From CAZYMF01 sp964648215 (lineage in GTDB: Bacteria > Desulfobacterota > Binatia > HRBIN30 > JACQVA1): 64,000 nt of DNA. The notes below the pieces were generated by a model. It was not told the DNA's origin. It worked only from the letters and a program-made list of their open reading frames with translations, and did no database searches. Shown here one piece after another: positions 44,667-53,682 of the stretch (position 1 is its first letter; the number at the start of each line of letters is the position of its first letter). The position numbers and the translations under genes are program-made. The stretch covers positions 8,646-72,645 of the forward strand of contig CAZYMF010000004.1 of the NCBI GenBank assembly GCA_964648215.1, given 5' to 3'.

Positions 44667-45467
44667 TCACTCGGGGTCGCTGAATCGCGGGTCGCGTTTC
44701 TGCAGATTGGCCTGAACCGCTTCGACCTGATTGGCCGTGCCGATCAGGCCGCGCTGCAACGACTCCTCCAGACGCAGGCCTTCTTCGACGCCGACCACGC
44801 CCGCCCGGTTGAGCAGCTCCTTGGCGGCGCGGACGGCATCAGGCGACTTGCCGGCAATCTCGCGGGCCAGCGCGAGCGCGTCCTCCAGGGGATGGTCGCT
44901 GACGCGCGTGGCCAGCCCCAGCGTCGCCGCCTCGCTGCCCGAGAAGATGCGGCCGGTGAACGTGAGCTCCTTGGCAACGTCGAGACGCACCAAGCGGCGC
45001 AGGGTCTGGGTGCCGCTCATGTCGGGGATCAGGCCCCACTTGATCTCCATGACCGAGAGCCGCGCGTCGGCGCTGACGTAGCGGATGTCGGCCCCGAGCG
45101 CGATCTGCAGACCGCCGCCGAAGGCGACGCCGTGAACGGCGGCGATGACCGGAACCGGCAGCTCGGCCCACACCCAGGCGGCCTGCTGCGCATAGTTGGC
45201 GGGGCCGTCGCCGCGGTCGAGCAGGTTGCGCGCGGGGCGCTCGCTGCCGGCCATGGCCATGAAGCTGGCGAAGTCGAGGCCGGCGCAGAACGCCCGCCCC
45301 TCGCCCGAGAGCACGACGGCGCGCAGCGAGCGGTCGTCGGCAAGCGCTCTGGCGGTTGCCACGATGCCCTCGAACATCGCGGCATCGAGGGCGTTCATCT
45401 TCTCCGGACGATTGAGGCGAACATCGGCGACGCCGTCCTGCTTCGATACTTTCACTCGCTCGGACAT
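44667..45467 (-). CDS. Enoyl-CoA hydratase/isomerase (crotonase family)
   Basis: This 266-residue protein has a strong GGGAGAGG site. NRPEKMNALD, GEGRAFCAGLDFASF (first oxyanion-hole residue) and AVHGVAFGGGLQIALGADIRY (second) are crotonase blocks. The position of the first catalytic Glu is occupied by IPDMSGTQ, which lacks the usual Glu of the LGLxPxxGG segment in enoyl-CoA hydratases, so the reaction may differ. It acts on a CoA thioester in the cytoplasm. It is convergent with the histidine kinase at 16 bp. Confidence 0.85.
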   Translation of the reverse strand: MSERVKVSKQDGVADVRLNRPEKMNALDAAMFEGIVATARALADDRSLRAVVLSGEGRAFCAGLDFASFMAMAGSERPARNLLDRGDGPANYAQQAAWVWAELPVPVIAAVHGVAFGGGLQIALGADIRYVSADARLSVMEIKWGLIPDMSGTQTLRRLVRLDVAKELTFTGRIFSGSEAATLGLATRVSDHPLEDALALAREIAGKSPDAVRAAKELLNRAGVVGVEEGLRLEESLQRGLIGTANQVEAVQANLQKRDPRFSDPE

Positions 45468-45508
45468 GGACCTCTCCCTTCTCGAAGGTGCTTTGCTCGG
45501 GACTCTCG

Positions 45509-46375
45509 CTACCGGCGACGGGCCGTGACCAGCCAGGTGGCGGAAGCCATGCGGATGCCTTCCGGGGTTTGAAACCGCTGCAAGGCTTCGCGCACCGACA
45601 CGGCTACCTTGGCGCGTTGCTCGGGGGCGGCCTCGCGCAGGAGCGCGCCGAGCGGTCCCATCCGGGCGACGAAGTCCACCGCCTGCGCCAGGTCGGCTCC
45701 GCCGGCGACCGCGATCGTCTCGTCGTGGCTCTCGATCGCGACGTCGTCGAATCCGGCGGCAATGAGGATATCGTGGACACGGTCACGATCGGCGAAGGCG
45801 AACGGCCCCGGCGCACCGGGGGCGGGAAGCGGCGGCGGGGGCATGTGCTGCAGCGCGGCGCCGAGGGGGACCGTCATCCACGGATTGTCCGGCAACGCGC
45901 GCCAGCAGATGAACGCCAGCCGTCCCCCCGGGCGCAGCGCCGCGTGCAGGTTGCGGAAGGCTTCTTCGGGCTGGGCGAAGAACATGATGCCGAAGCGCGA
46001 GAACAGGACATCGAACGAGCCGGGCGCGAAGCGATGGGTTTGGGCGTCGGCGTTGGTGCACTCGACGTGGGCGAGGCCGGCGTCACGCGCCGTCGCCCGT
46101 GCCCGTTCGATCATGACGGTCGAGACGTCGACGCCGGTTACCGATCCCGTGGGGCCGACGCGACGGGCCAGCTCGACGGTCGTCGAGCCGCAGCCGCAGC
46201 CCACGTCGAGCACCCGCTCTCCGCCGCGCACGGCGGCCCTGTCGATGGCGCGCAGCCCGAGGGGTGTGATCTGGGCGTCGATGAGGCGATAGAGCCCCAC
46301 CCACTTGGGTCCGGCGAGCTCGTTCCAGTACTGGATCTGCTGCGCGTTGGGACCGTCGTACTCGATTCCTGCCAT
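45509..46375 (-). CDS. UbiE-like SAM-dependent methyltransferase
   Basis: The start at 46375 follows GAGAGGAAA, giving 288 residues. VLDVGCGCGSTTVELARRVG is motif I, VTGVDVSTVMIERA the post-I acidic region, and GSFDVLFSRFGIMFF and LRPGGRLAFICW motifs II-III. This is a standard class I methyltransferase of the Methyltransf_11/25 type with an unknown small-molecule acceptor. It lies 41 bp downstream of, and is not overlapping with, the enoyl-CoA hydratase start. Either co-transcription or independent transcription is possible. Confidence 0.84.
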   Translation of the reverse strand: MAGIEYDGPNAQQIQYWNELAGPKWVGLYRLIDAQITPLGLRAIDRAAVRGGERVLDVGCGCGSTTVELARRVGPTGSVTGVDVSTVMIERARATARDAGLAHVECTNADAQTHRFAPGSFDVLFSRFGIMFFAQPEEAFRNLHAALRPGGRLAFICWRALPDNPWMTVPLGAALQHMPPPPLPAPGAPGPFAFADRDRVHDILIAAGFDDVAIESHDETIAVAGGADLAQAVDFVARMGPLGALLREAAPEQRAKVAVSVREALQRFQTPEGIRMASATWLVTARRR

Positions 46376-46499
46376 CGTTTCCTCTCGTGCGTGCTTTGTA
46401 GCGGCTCTTCGCCTGCGGGTCGAACTCTGGCTTGCCACAGTCGCCTGTCAGCCTCGGGTGGGGGAGGATCTCGCCGGTGATGGCAGCATTGCCAGCGGC

Positions 46500-47459
46500 T
46501 CACTCGACGACGTGGATGGGGTGGCCGGCAAGGAAAGCGCGTACGTTGTCCACCGTCGTCGCCATCAAGCGCCGGCGGGCGGCGAGGCTGCCCCAGGCCA
46601 TGTGCGGTGTGATGATGCAGTTGGCCGCGCCGGCAAGGGGGTTGTCCGCTCGCATCGGCTCGACGGAGACGACGTCCACGGCGGCGCCGGCCAGCCGGCG
46701 GGCGTTCAGCGCGGCGGCGAGGGCGTGCTCGTCGACCAGCCCGCCGCGAGCGGTGTTGATCAGGAAGGCGCTCGGCTTCATGCGGGCGAGCAAGGCGGCG
46801 TTGACGAAGCTCCGGTTCTCGGGAGTCAGCGGGCAGTGCAAGCTGACCACGTCGGCCTGGGCGAACAGCTCCTCCACGCTTTCCTGCCAGGCGAAGGGCG
46901 CGTAGGCCGGCGGCAGGCGGCGCGCCCCGCCGCTGGCGACGACGCTCATGCCGAAGGTATGGGCCAGCTCGCCGACGCGGCGGCCGATGCGACCGAAACC
47001 GACGAGCCCCATGGTGCGGCCGGCGAGCTCGATGGGCGAGTCGTGCCAGAAGCAGAAGTCCGGTGCCCGGCTCCACTCGCCGGCGTGCACCGCGGCATCG
47101 TGGTGACCGACCTGGTGACAGAGCTCGAGCAGGAGGGCGAAGACGTGCTGCGCCACGGAGTCGGTGCCGTACTCGGGCACGTTGGCGACCGGGATGCCGC
47201 GCTCGCGCGCCGCCGCGACGTCGACGATGTTGTAGCCGGTCGCCAGCACGGCGATGAAACGCAGCTGGGGAAGCTGGCGCAACGTGGCGGCGGTGAGCGG
47301 CGTCTTGTTGGTGAGCAACACGTCGGCGGGCCGTGCTCGCTCGACGATGCGGTCCGGTGGTGTCCGCTCGTACACCGTCAGGCGGCCGAGCTGCTCGAGC
47401 GCGTCCCAGGGATTGTCGCCCGGGTTCAGCGTGTGCCCGTCGAGAACGACGATGTTCAT
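46500..47459 (-). CDS. D-2-hydroxyacid dehydrogenase (NAD-dependent)
   Basis: The start at 47459 overlaps the stop of the upstream LLM gene by four bases, leaving 319 residues. The Rossmann motif MGLVGFGRIGRRVGELA binds NAD. Catalytic Arg, Glu and His lie in NTARGGLVDE, VDVVSVEPM and ITPHMAW, as in glycerate/glyoxylate and D-lactate dehydrogenases. It resembles hydroxypyruvate/glycerate dehydrogenases most closely. The enzyme interconverts a 2-ketoacid and a D-2-hydroxyacid. Tight coupling to an F420/FMN-type oxidoreductase suggests one catabolic unit. Confidence 0.86.
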   Translation of the reverse strand: MNIVVLDGHTLNPGDNPWDALEQLGRLTVYERTPPDRIVERARPADVLLTNKTPLTAATLRQLPQLRFIAVLATGYNIVDVAAARERGIPVANVPEYGTDSVAQHVFALLLELCHQVGHHDAAVHAGEWSRAPDFCFWHDSPIELAGRTMGLVGFGRIGRRVGELAHTFGMSVVASGGARRLPPAYAPFAWQESVEELFAQADVVSLHCPLTPENRSFVNAALLARMKPSAFLINTARGGLVDEHALAAALNARRLAGAAVDVVSVEPMRADNPLAGAANCIITPHMAWGSLAARRRLMATTVDNVRAFLAGHPIHVVE

Positions 47460-48274
47460 CGCAGGGAGGGGCGGAGCTGGCTGCAGATGATCTCGGCGGC
47501 GCGCTGGAAGGCGTCGGCGTCGGGGTAGCGCCAGGCGTGAATCACTCGCGTCACGCCGATCTCGCGCAGCGAGTGCAGCTGCGCCATCGCCCGGGGCGGG
47601 TCGTTGAGCGGGAGCCGGGCGATCACCACCACCTCGGGCATCGAGCGCCCCGCCTGCTCGGCGGCCTCGCTCAGCTGGGCGATCCGCGGCACCAGACCTT
47701 CCGGGTCGGCGCCGGTGAGGATCCAGCCGTCGCCGAAGCGCACCGTGCGCCGCAGGGCGTACGGCGGCGCACCGCCGACGAAGATCGGCGGGCGCGGCGG
47801 ACGCGGCAAGAAGAGGAAGCGCTGCCCGTTGCTCTCGACCTCGTCCGCGGCGAAACAGCGATGGAGAAACTCCAGCGTGGCATCGGTGACCTTGCCGCGC
47901 TGCGAGCGCAGCGCGCCGATGGCGCGAAACTCCGCGTCCATCCAGCCGACGCCGACGCCGAGGAGCAGGCGGCCGCCGGACAGCTCTTGAATGGTGGCGA
48001 TCCACTTGGCCGTTGCCAGGGACGGGCGGTAGGGGAGAACCAGCACGCCCGTGCCCAGGCCGATGTGGCTGGTCGCGCCCGCCAGAAAGGCGAGCGTCGC
48101 CAGCGGATCGAGATAGCGCCCGCCCGAGCCCTCGGCGTCGTCCGGCGGTATGGCGACGTGATCGGCAACCCACAGGTCGTCGATCCCCGCCGCCTCGGCG
48201 CCGCGGGCACACGCGACGACGGTGGCGCGCGTCGACTGCGGCCCCATGTTGCGCAGGTACATGCCGAGCTTCAT
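47456..48274 (-). CDS. LLM-class (luciferase-like) F420/flavin oxidoreductase
   Basis: The start at 48274 opens with KLGMYLRNMGPQS, the first beta-strand of the TIM barrel. It has 272 residues, short for the family. LWVADHVAIP, HIGLGTGVLVLPYRP, ATIQELSGGRLLLGVGVGWM and FGDGWILTG are typical of the luciferase-like monooxygenase superfamily, F420-dependent subfamily. The cofactor (F420 or FMN) cannot be told from motifs alone. It heads a two-gene unit with the hydroxyacid dehydrogenase. Confidence 0.85.
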   Translation of the reverse strand: MKLGMYLRNMGPQSTRATVVACARGAEAAGIDDLWVADHVAIPPDDAEGSGGRYLDPLATLAFLAGATSHIGLGTGVLVLPYRPSLATAKWIATIQELSGGRLLLGVGVGWMDAEFRAIGALRSQRGKVTDATLEFLHRCFAADEVESNGQRFLFLPRPPRPPIFVGGAPPYALRRTVRFGDGWILTGADPEGLVPRIAQLSEAAEQAGRSMPEVVVIARLPLNDPPRAMAQLHSLREIGVTRVIHAWRYPDADAFQRAAEIICSQLRPSLR

Positions 48275-48328
48275 CGCCTCTCGCTCCCCGCATCGTCGAG
48301 TGGAGCGTCGCACCGGGATGCTCTCACG

Positions 48329-48751
48329 CTAGCGCCCCACCTCGACCCAGCCGACCACCTCGACCGAGGTCTCGAAGTGGCCGTCCTGTCGGTCCGGCAA
48401 TGGAGGGTCGGGACGATAGGTGAAGTTGACGCTGACCTCGGGAGGGATCTCGTTGTAGACGGTGTGATACGCGACCCGCCCCGGGTTGTTGCTGCCCGGG
48501 TGTCGCTCGTCCTGCCACACCCACTGGTAACGGATCAGGAGCTTGATGTCGCGCAGGGGTGTCGCCGCGTCGTTGACGATCAGGCCGGAGACCACGCCGC
48601 CGTCGCGCACGCGCACGTCGCGAACGGCGACGACCTGTTCGGCGTGCCGTTCCGGCACGATGGTCCCGCCGCCTTCGGCCGCAGGGGCGCCGGCGGCCAG
48701 TGTGAGCAAGAGTCCCGGCAAGACCGCCAGCGTGAGACGTGCGACCCTCAT
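48329..48751 (-). CDS. Secreted hypothetical protein
   Basis: This 140-residue protein has a clear signal peptide (MRVARLTLAVLPGLLLTLAAGAPAAEG, cleavage probably after the AxA) and an AAGGAG site. The mature part is beta-rich with VVSGLIVNDAATPLRDIKLLIRYQWVW, reminiscent of FxLYD-type domains that describe relative change of extracellular proteins, but that assignment is weak. No catalytic motif was recognised. It is separate from its neighbours. Confidence 0.65.
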   Translation of the reverse strand: MRVARLTLAVLPGLLLTLAAGAPAAEGGGTIVPERHAEQVVAVRDVRVRDGGVVSGLIVNDAATPLRDIKLLIRYQWVWQDERHPGSNNPGRVAYHTVYNEIPPEVSVNFTYRPDPPLPDRQDGHFETSVEVVGWVEVGR

Positions 48752-48935
48752 CCCTTCTCCTTGCGAATCCTCTCGTCGTTACGTGCGGTGAGGTCGGTGC
48801 GTGCCCGGCCGCACCTTGTTTCTCTAGCCGCCGCGCAACCCGGCGGCAAGACGAGGAGGCCGGAAAGCCGGCGCGGCGCTTCCCTTGACTTGCGCCGGGA
48901 TCGGCGCCAGGCGATGCTGGTCTCCAGGAGCGAGG

Positions 48936-49649
48936 ATGGCGAACGTCTGCGTGTTGCAGCACGTGCAAGCGGAAACTCCCGGCCTCATCGACGAGGCCCT
49001 GCAAGCGGCTGGCGTGGGCGTTCGTTCGGTGCAGGTCTTCCGCCCGCAGCCGGTGCCGGCAGCCCTGGACGACGCCGGCGGCTTGATCGTGATGGGCGGG
49101 CCGATGGGTGTCTACGAGCAGGCGCGCTATCCCTTCTTGGCGGACGAGATGCGTCTGATCGAGCGCGCGTTGCGCGCCGACAAGCCGGTGCTCGGTGTCT
49201 GCCTCGGCAGCCAACTGCTGGCCGCGGTGCTGGGGGCGTCGGTGAACCCGGGGCCGCGCAAGGAGATCGGCTGGCATCGCGTCACCCTGGCGCCGCCGGC
49301 GGCATCGGACCCCTTGTGGATGGGGATGCCGAGCTCCTTCACCGCCTACCACTGGCACGGCGACGTCTTCGAGCTTCCTCGCGGCGCCACGGCTCTGGCT
49401 GCCTCGGAGCTGACGGCGTGTCAGGCGTTTCGTCACGGTCGCTCCGCGTACGGGCTGCTGTTCCACCTGGAAGTCACCGAATCCATCATCGCCGCGATGG
49501 TGGCGGCCTTCGCGGACGAGTGCCGCGCCGCGGGCGTCGACGGCGCCGATATCGTACGGTCGATCCCGCATCATCTGCCGCCGTTGCAGGCCATCGGCCG
49601 CACCGTGTTCGCGCGCTGGACGGGAATGGTCGCGGGGGCGACGAGATAA
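48936..49649 (+). CDS. Class I glutamine amidotransferase-like protein
   Basis: The ATG at 48936 follows CCAGGAGCGAGG, giving 237 residues. The triad is visible: Cys in PVLGVCLGSQLLAAVLG, His in FHLEVTE and Glu two residues on, with an extra HWHGDVF block typical of GMP synthase-like stand-alone GATases. It is annotated in many genomes as a GMP synthase (glutamine-hydrolysing)-like protein. It probably releases ammonia from glutamine or gamma-glutamyl compounds; the partner is unknown. Confidence 0.85.
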   Translation: MANVCVLQHVQAETPGLIDEALQAAGVGVRSVQVFRPQPVPAALDDAGGLIVMGGPMGVYEQARYPFLADEMRLIERALRADKPVLGVCLGSQLLAAVLGASVNPGPRKEIGWHRVTLAPPAASDPLWMGMPSSFTAYHWHGDVFELPRGATALAASELTACQAFRHGRSAYGLLFHLEVTESIIAAMVAAFADECRAAGVDGADIVRSIPHHLPPLQAIGRTVFARWTGMVAGATR

Positions 49650-49761
49650 CGGTCCCGGGCGATTCGGATCGAAAGAGCCGAGGTCCTGCGCGTCGACGGG
49701 CGCTCGCATCTCGGGCTGTGCGGCCGCCTCGGCGCGCTCGACGGCATCGTCGATCGCCAGC

Positions 49762-49896
49762 GTGCCGAGCGATACGCGGATCGCGGGGCAGGATCTGGTC
49801 CTGGTGAACCCGCCCGACCGCATCTATCTGGTGACGGCGATCCCGGTGGTGAAGGAGCTCGAGAACCTGCCGCCGGCGCGCGGGAGCTTCGGCTGA
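49762..49896 (+). pseudogene. Possible 5'-truncated gene remnant
   Basis: In the 344-bp gap between the GATase and the ATPase, a short frame reads QDLVLVNPPDRIYLVTAIP and then VVKELENLP to a TGA at 49894-49896. It has protein-like hydrophobic periodicity and no convincing start (a GTG at 49762 gives 44 residues). I remember a similar C-terminal segment in large membrane proteins of uncertain family, so this may be the 3' remnant of such a gene. No search was possible. Confidence 0.3.
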
Positions 49897-49971
49897 GGCA
49901 TGTGCGGAGATCTCCGGTGCGGGTTTCCTCCTGGCCTCGCCGGCGGCGATCGCTGCCATTGCTACTTCGAA

Positions 49972-49983
49972 TTATCATGATAA
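49972..49983. promoter_or_regulatory. AT-rich 12-bp palindrome upstream of the ATPase
   Basis: TTATCATGATAA is a perfect 12-bp palindrome ending 10 bp before the ATG of the DUF4143 ATPase. An AT-only word of this kind is rare in such GC-rich DNA. It looks like an operator or promoter element, possibly autoregulatory. Confidence 0.4.
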
Positions 49984-49993
49984 ATTGAAGTGC

Positions 49994-51139
49994 ATGTTCA
50001 GGCGTGCTCTGCGCTTACCGCCCTCGGGGAAGGAGACCTTCTTTCTCTGGGGGCCGCGCCAGACGGGCAAGACGACGTTGCTGCGGGAGGCTTACCCGGA
50101 CGCTCTATGGATCGACCTCCTGCGCTCGGAGGAATATCGGCGTTATCTGCAGAACCCCGAGCGGCTGCGCCAGGAGCTGAGCCAGAGGCCCAGCGCGGAG
50201 GTCGTCATCGACGAGGTGCAGAAGGTGCCGCAGATCCTCGACGAGGTCCACTGGCTCATCGAGAACCGCGGCGTCCATTTCGCTCTCTGCGGCTCGAGCG
50301 CCCGCAAGGTCAAGCGCGGCGCTGCCAACCTGCTCGGCGGTCGCGCCGTGCGCTACGAGCTCCACGGCCTCACGGCGGCGGAGATCGGCTCTGACTTCGA
50401 TCTCACCCGAATGCTGAACCACGGCTATCTGCCGCGCCACTACTTGGCCGAGCGCCCGCAGCGGCTCGTGAACGCCTACGTCGCCGACTACCTGAAGGAG
50501 GAGATCGCCGCCGAGGGATTGGTGCGCAACCTGCCCGTCTTCTCTGCTTTCCTCAACGTTGCGGCCCTGTCGGATGCGGAGCTGGTCAACTTCTCGACCA
50601 TTGCGCGCGATTGCGGAGTCTCCAGCCACACGGTCCAGTCGTATTTCCAGATTCTCGAGGATACGCTCCTGGGTCGCTGGCTGCCGGCGTACACCAAGCG
50701 CCCCAAGCGGCGCGTCATCGGGGCTCCGAAGTTCTACTTCGCCGACGTCGGAATGGTGAACCACCTGGCTCGGCGTGGTCCACTGCGGCCGGGCTCGGAG
50801 CTGTACGGGAAGGCGTTCGAGAGCTGGGTCTTTCACGAGCTCTCGGCCCACAACGCCTATGCCGAAGCATTCGCCCAGCTGAGCTACTGGCGGCTGGCCA
50901 GCGGGATCGAGGTGGACTTCGTGGTGGACGACATGCGCCTCGCCGTTGAGGCCAAGGCCACCGCCAAGGTGACCGCGGATCACTTGAAGGGGCTGCGCGC
51001 CCTGCGCGAGGACCATCCGCGGGTCAAGCGCCGCGTGGTTGTGTCGCTCGAGCCCAGGAGTCACAGGACGGATGACGGCATCGAGGTCCTCCCGGCGCGG
51101 GAGTTCTGCGACCTGTTGGGCGCAGGTGAGCTCTTCTGA
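49994..51139 (+). CDS. DUF4143-type AAA ATPase
   Basis: The ATG at 49994 (MFRRALRLPP) is preferred over a TTG three codons upstream, giving 381 residues. WGPRQTGKTTLLREAYP is Walker A, VVIDEVQKVPQILDEVHWLI is Walker B with the following segment, and CGSSARKVKRGAANLLGGRA is the sensor region. The C-terminal half is the DUF4143 domain with a PD-(D/E)XK-like VDFVVDDMRLAVEAKAT. This is a patchily distributed, transfer-prone family, sometimes linked to plasmid or defence islands. Its function is unproven. The AT-rich palindrome upstream and the isolated position suggest acquisition. Confidence 0.83.
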   Translation: MFRRALRLPPSGKETFFLWGPRQTGKTTLLREAYPDALWIDLLRSEEYRRYLQNPERLRQELSQRPSAEVVIDEVQKVPQILDEVHWLIENRGVHFALCGSSARKVKRGAANLLGGRAVRYELHGLTAAEIGSDFDLTRMLNHGYLPRHYLAERPQRLVNAYVADYLKEEIAAEGLVRNLPVFSAFLNVAALSDAELVNFSTIARDCGVSSHTVQSYFQILEDTLLGRWLPAYTKRPKRRVIGAPKFYFADVGMVNHLARRGPLRPGSELYGKAFESWVFHELSAHNAYAEAFAQLSYWRLASGIEVDFVVDDMRLAVEAKATAKVTADHLKGLRALREDHPRVKRRVVVSLEPRSHRTDDGIEVLPAREFCDLLGAGELF

Positions 51140-51229
51140 ACCCGCGCCGTCGAGGTGTCTGCACTCCTTGGCGGCCGATCAAACGGGGGTCGGGGGTCGG
51201 ACGGGCGCGAGAGCTCCGAGCGCCTTCGT

Positions 51230-52030
51230 TTAGGAAGGCCGCGTCGGAACGAGGCGCGTCAGCCAGCCGGCGAACCATCCCAGTCGGGAATACGGAACGA
51301 GATGGTTGAGAGCGATGGCGATCTTGTTGTGGATCCCCGGGACGCAGAACCCTCGTCCTGCTTCCAGTGCCGCCAGGGCTGCGGCGGCGACTTCGGAGGC
51401 ATCCTGCCAGAGGAACTGTGGCACACGACTCACCTCGAAGCGCGCGCGAGCCTGGAACTCCGTGCGCGTGAAGCCCGGGAATACGGTGACGACCTCGATA
51501 CCCGAATCCCTCAGCTCCTCGGCGATCGTGAGAGAGAGGATCGCGAGGTAGGCCTTGGTTCCGGAGTACGCGGCGTTGTAGAGGCTGGGCACGAAGGCCG
51601 CGCCGGAAGAAACGTTGATCAGAGCCCCGCGGCCCCGCGGAAGCATGCCGCGGATCGCGGCGTGAGCGAGCCGGGTCGGGGCGAGAACGTTGACTCGGAT
51701 CTGCGTCTCCGCCGCCTCGACGCTGACATCGCTGAACCGCCCGGAGACGCCGAGCGCCGCGTTGTTGACGAACAGATCGATGGCGGGGCCGGTCCCGAGT
51801 CTTTCTTCGACCCGGCCGAGCTCCCTTGGATTCTCGAGGTCGGCGACCAGTACTTCCGCACGTGCGCCCGTCGCTTCGATCTCGGACGCAAGCTGCTCGA
51901 GTCGGGCTCTGTCGCGCGACACCAGAATCACCTGAAGGCCGCGCGCGGCCAGGGCCTTCGCGAAGGCCCGGCCGATTCCGGAAGAGCTGCCCGTAACCAG
52001 CGCCGTCTGTCCAGCTTCAAGCTTTGCCAC
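51230..52030 (-). CDS. Short-chain dehydrogenase/reductase (SDR)
   Basis: A GTG at 52028-52030 preceded by GGAGGA was chosen over a GTG 45 bp upstream, giving 266 residues. ALVTGSSSGIGRAFA is the TGxxxGxG cofactor loop, NNAALGV is the NNAG-like motif, the catalytic Ser is in INVSSGAAF, and the Tyr/Lys pair is in YSGTKAYL. It is a classical SDR acting on an alcohol or ketone with NAD(P)H. The product is not assigned. Confidence 0.86.
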   Translation of the reverse strand: MAKLEAGQTALVTGSSSGIGRAFAKALAARGLQVILVSRDRARLEQLASEIEATGARAEVLVADLENPRELGRVEERLGTGPAIDLFVNNAALGVSGRFSDVSVEAAETQIRVNVLAPTRLAHAAIRGMLPRGRGALINVSSGAAFVPSLYNAAYSGTKAYLAILSLTIAEELRDSGIEVVTVFPGFTRTEFQARARFEVSRVPQFLWQDASEVAAAALAALEAGRGFCVPGIHNKIAIALNHLVPYSRLGWFAGWLTRLVPTRPS

Positions 52031-52382
52031 GACCGTTCCTCCAGTCTCAACCGTCTTGGCAGTCGCGCTCGGCACATTGAGTGCCGCTCGGTGCCGTCCT
52101 GGCCGTCCTGTATGAGCATACTACTCGCCATGGCGAAATGGGACTTGTCCCCTTTTCGGGTGTCTGCGGCGTCGTGGTCGCCGAGTCACTTACCGCAACC
52201 AGCGCCGTCCAGCTGCTTGGTCGTCTACACCGCTGAAACAACGATTGACAACCCCGTCCGCCTCCGTGTTAACGGCCATGTCGAATTGGACGGCAGAGGA
52301 GAAAGGGGGGCGCCGAGGTGATGGAGGCCACGGCGGGCGACCCGCGCACTTCGACTAGCGGGGCTGTTCCAGGGAGAGTCCG
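52031..52382. other. Intergenic gap between SDR and membrane protein
   Basis: There are about 352 bp between the SDR start and the next ATG. I see no convincing gene, tRNA or repeat here. Promoters for the divergent SDR and membrane-protein genes should lie inside, but none stands out. Confidence 0.5.
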
Positions 52383-53522
52383 ATGACCACGATGACCACG
52401 GCTCTGATCGTCGCGGCGCTCTTTGGCTTGCTGGCCGTGATCGTCGTCTGGACGGCCCGCACGGATCGCCGGAACAAGCGGCGCATGGCGAAGCTGGCGA
52501 GCGCGCTCGGCGCCGTGCCGTCGGGCACGGGCGGGGAGGGGGTGTGCGACGGGGTTGCCTATCGCTTCCACTATTCGCCCGCGGCGAGGAACAGCCCGGC
52601 GACGTTGAAGGTCTCGATCGACAGCCCGGCCGGCCAGCCGCTTCGGATCGTGCGTGAAGGCCGGGCGGAGCGCTTGTCGAAGCGGATCGGGCTGTCGGCC
52701 GAGATCCAGACGGGCGATCCTGCCTTCGACGCGGACCTCTACATCGAGACCGAGGCCGATGAGTTCACGAGAACCCTCCTGATGCGCGACGACGCGCGCC
52801 AGGCGGTGCGCGACGTCTTCCAGCTCGGCTTCACCGCCGTGCACCAGGACGGCCGGCGGCTGCAGGCCGTCTGGTCGCCGTTCAAGCTGCGCGACGACAT
52901 GGATCCAGCGCTGATCACCGGCGCCGTCGCGCCGTTGGCGACACTGGCAAGCAGGATGCCGGCGATGCCCCCGCCGGCACGGCCGGCGCGTACCCCCATC
53001 GCCAAGGCCGTCGTCGCCGCGGCGGTGGTGATGGCGATCGCCGCCCTGGTCCTATGGCTCGTTGCCGACCGCTTTCGGCCGCTCGATGGCGGTGCCGTCC
53101 TGCGCGACTCGCTTCGCTACAGCATCCCGGCGCTGGTGGTGTGGCTCGCCTTCGCGTTCGTCCAGCTCCGCGGCCGCTCGACGGCGCACAAGGAGCTGGT
53201 GCTCGTGGTCTGCCTGTCCGCCTTCGCCTTTGGTCTCGGGGGCGACGCGCTCGAAGTCGCCTTCAACGGCTGGGCCGATCTGGGCTCGCCCACCTCGCAT
53301 GACACGGAGGTGATCCGGACGTACCGCCGCGGCGGCCGGACGACGACCTACCATGTCGTGGTGACGTCGTGGCGCCGACCGAGACAAGCGGAAAACCTGG
53401 TCGTCTCCTCCGGCCTGTATCGCGCCGCGCGACCGCACCAGCACGTCACGGTCGTGACCAAGCCCGGCCGCCTCGGCTTCGAGTGGATCGTCAGCTACGC
53501 GCTGGCGGGGGCGGTGCGATGA
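52383..53522 (+). CDS. Membrane protein of unknown function
   Basis: This 379-residue protein has a GGGAGA site. It has an N-terminal TM helix (about 7-22), a soluble middle part (about 30-195), and three TM helices near residues 205-225, 240-256 and 262-285. A short C-terminal soluble region (VIRTYRRGGRTTTYHVVVTSWRRP) follows, vaguely like the DUF3592 type. No enzyme motif was recognised. It is a stand-alone gene. Confidence 0.6.
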   Translation: MTTMTTALIVAALFGLLAVIVVWTARTDRRNKRRMAKLASALGAVPSGTGGEGVCDGVAYRFHYSPAARNSPATLKVSIDSPAGQPLRIVREGRAERLSKRIGLSAEIQTGDPAFDADLYIETEADEFTRTLLMRDDARQAVRDVFQLGFTAVHQDGRRLQAVWSPFKLRDDMDPALITGAVAPLATLASRMPAMPPPARPARTPIAKAVVAAAVVMAIAALVLWLVADRFRPLDGGAVLRDSLRYSIPALVVWLAFAFVQLRGRSTAHKELVLVVCLSAFAFGLGGDALEVAFNGWADLGSPTSHDTEVIRTYRRGGRTTTYHVVVTSWRRPRQAENLVVSSGLYRAARPHQHVTVVTKPGRLGFEWIVSYALAGAVR

Positions 53523-53682
53523 TCTCCCCGAAGTTTGTCGGCCGTTGCTGACCAGGCTGGTCTGCCCCGGCGAGCAACCGTTTGCGCGGGGTTCTTCGGC
53601 GGGCGGGTCGATCTGCCATCACCGTTTCCGCCCCCCGATTTGACGTTTGCTCCGGTCTCATGCAGTAGCCTGAAGCTCGCTC

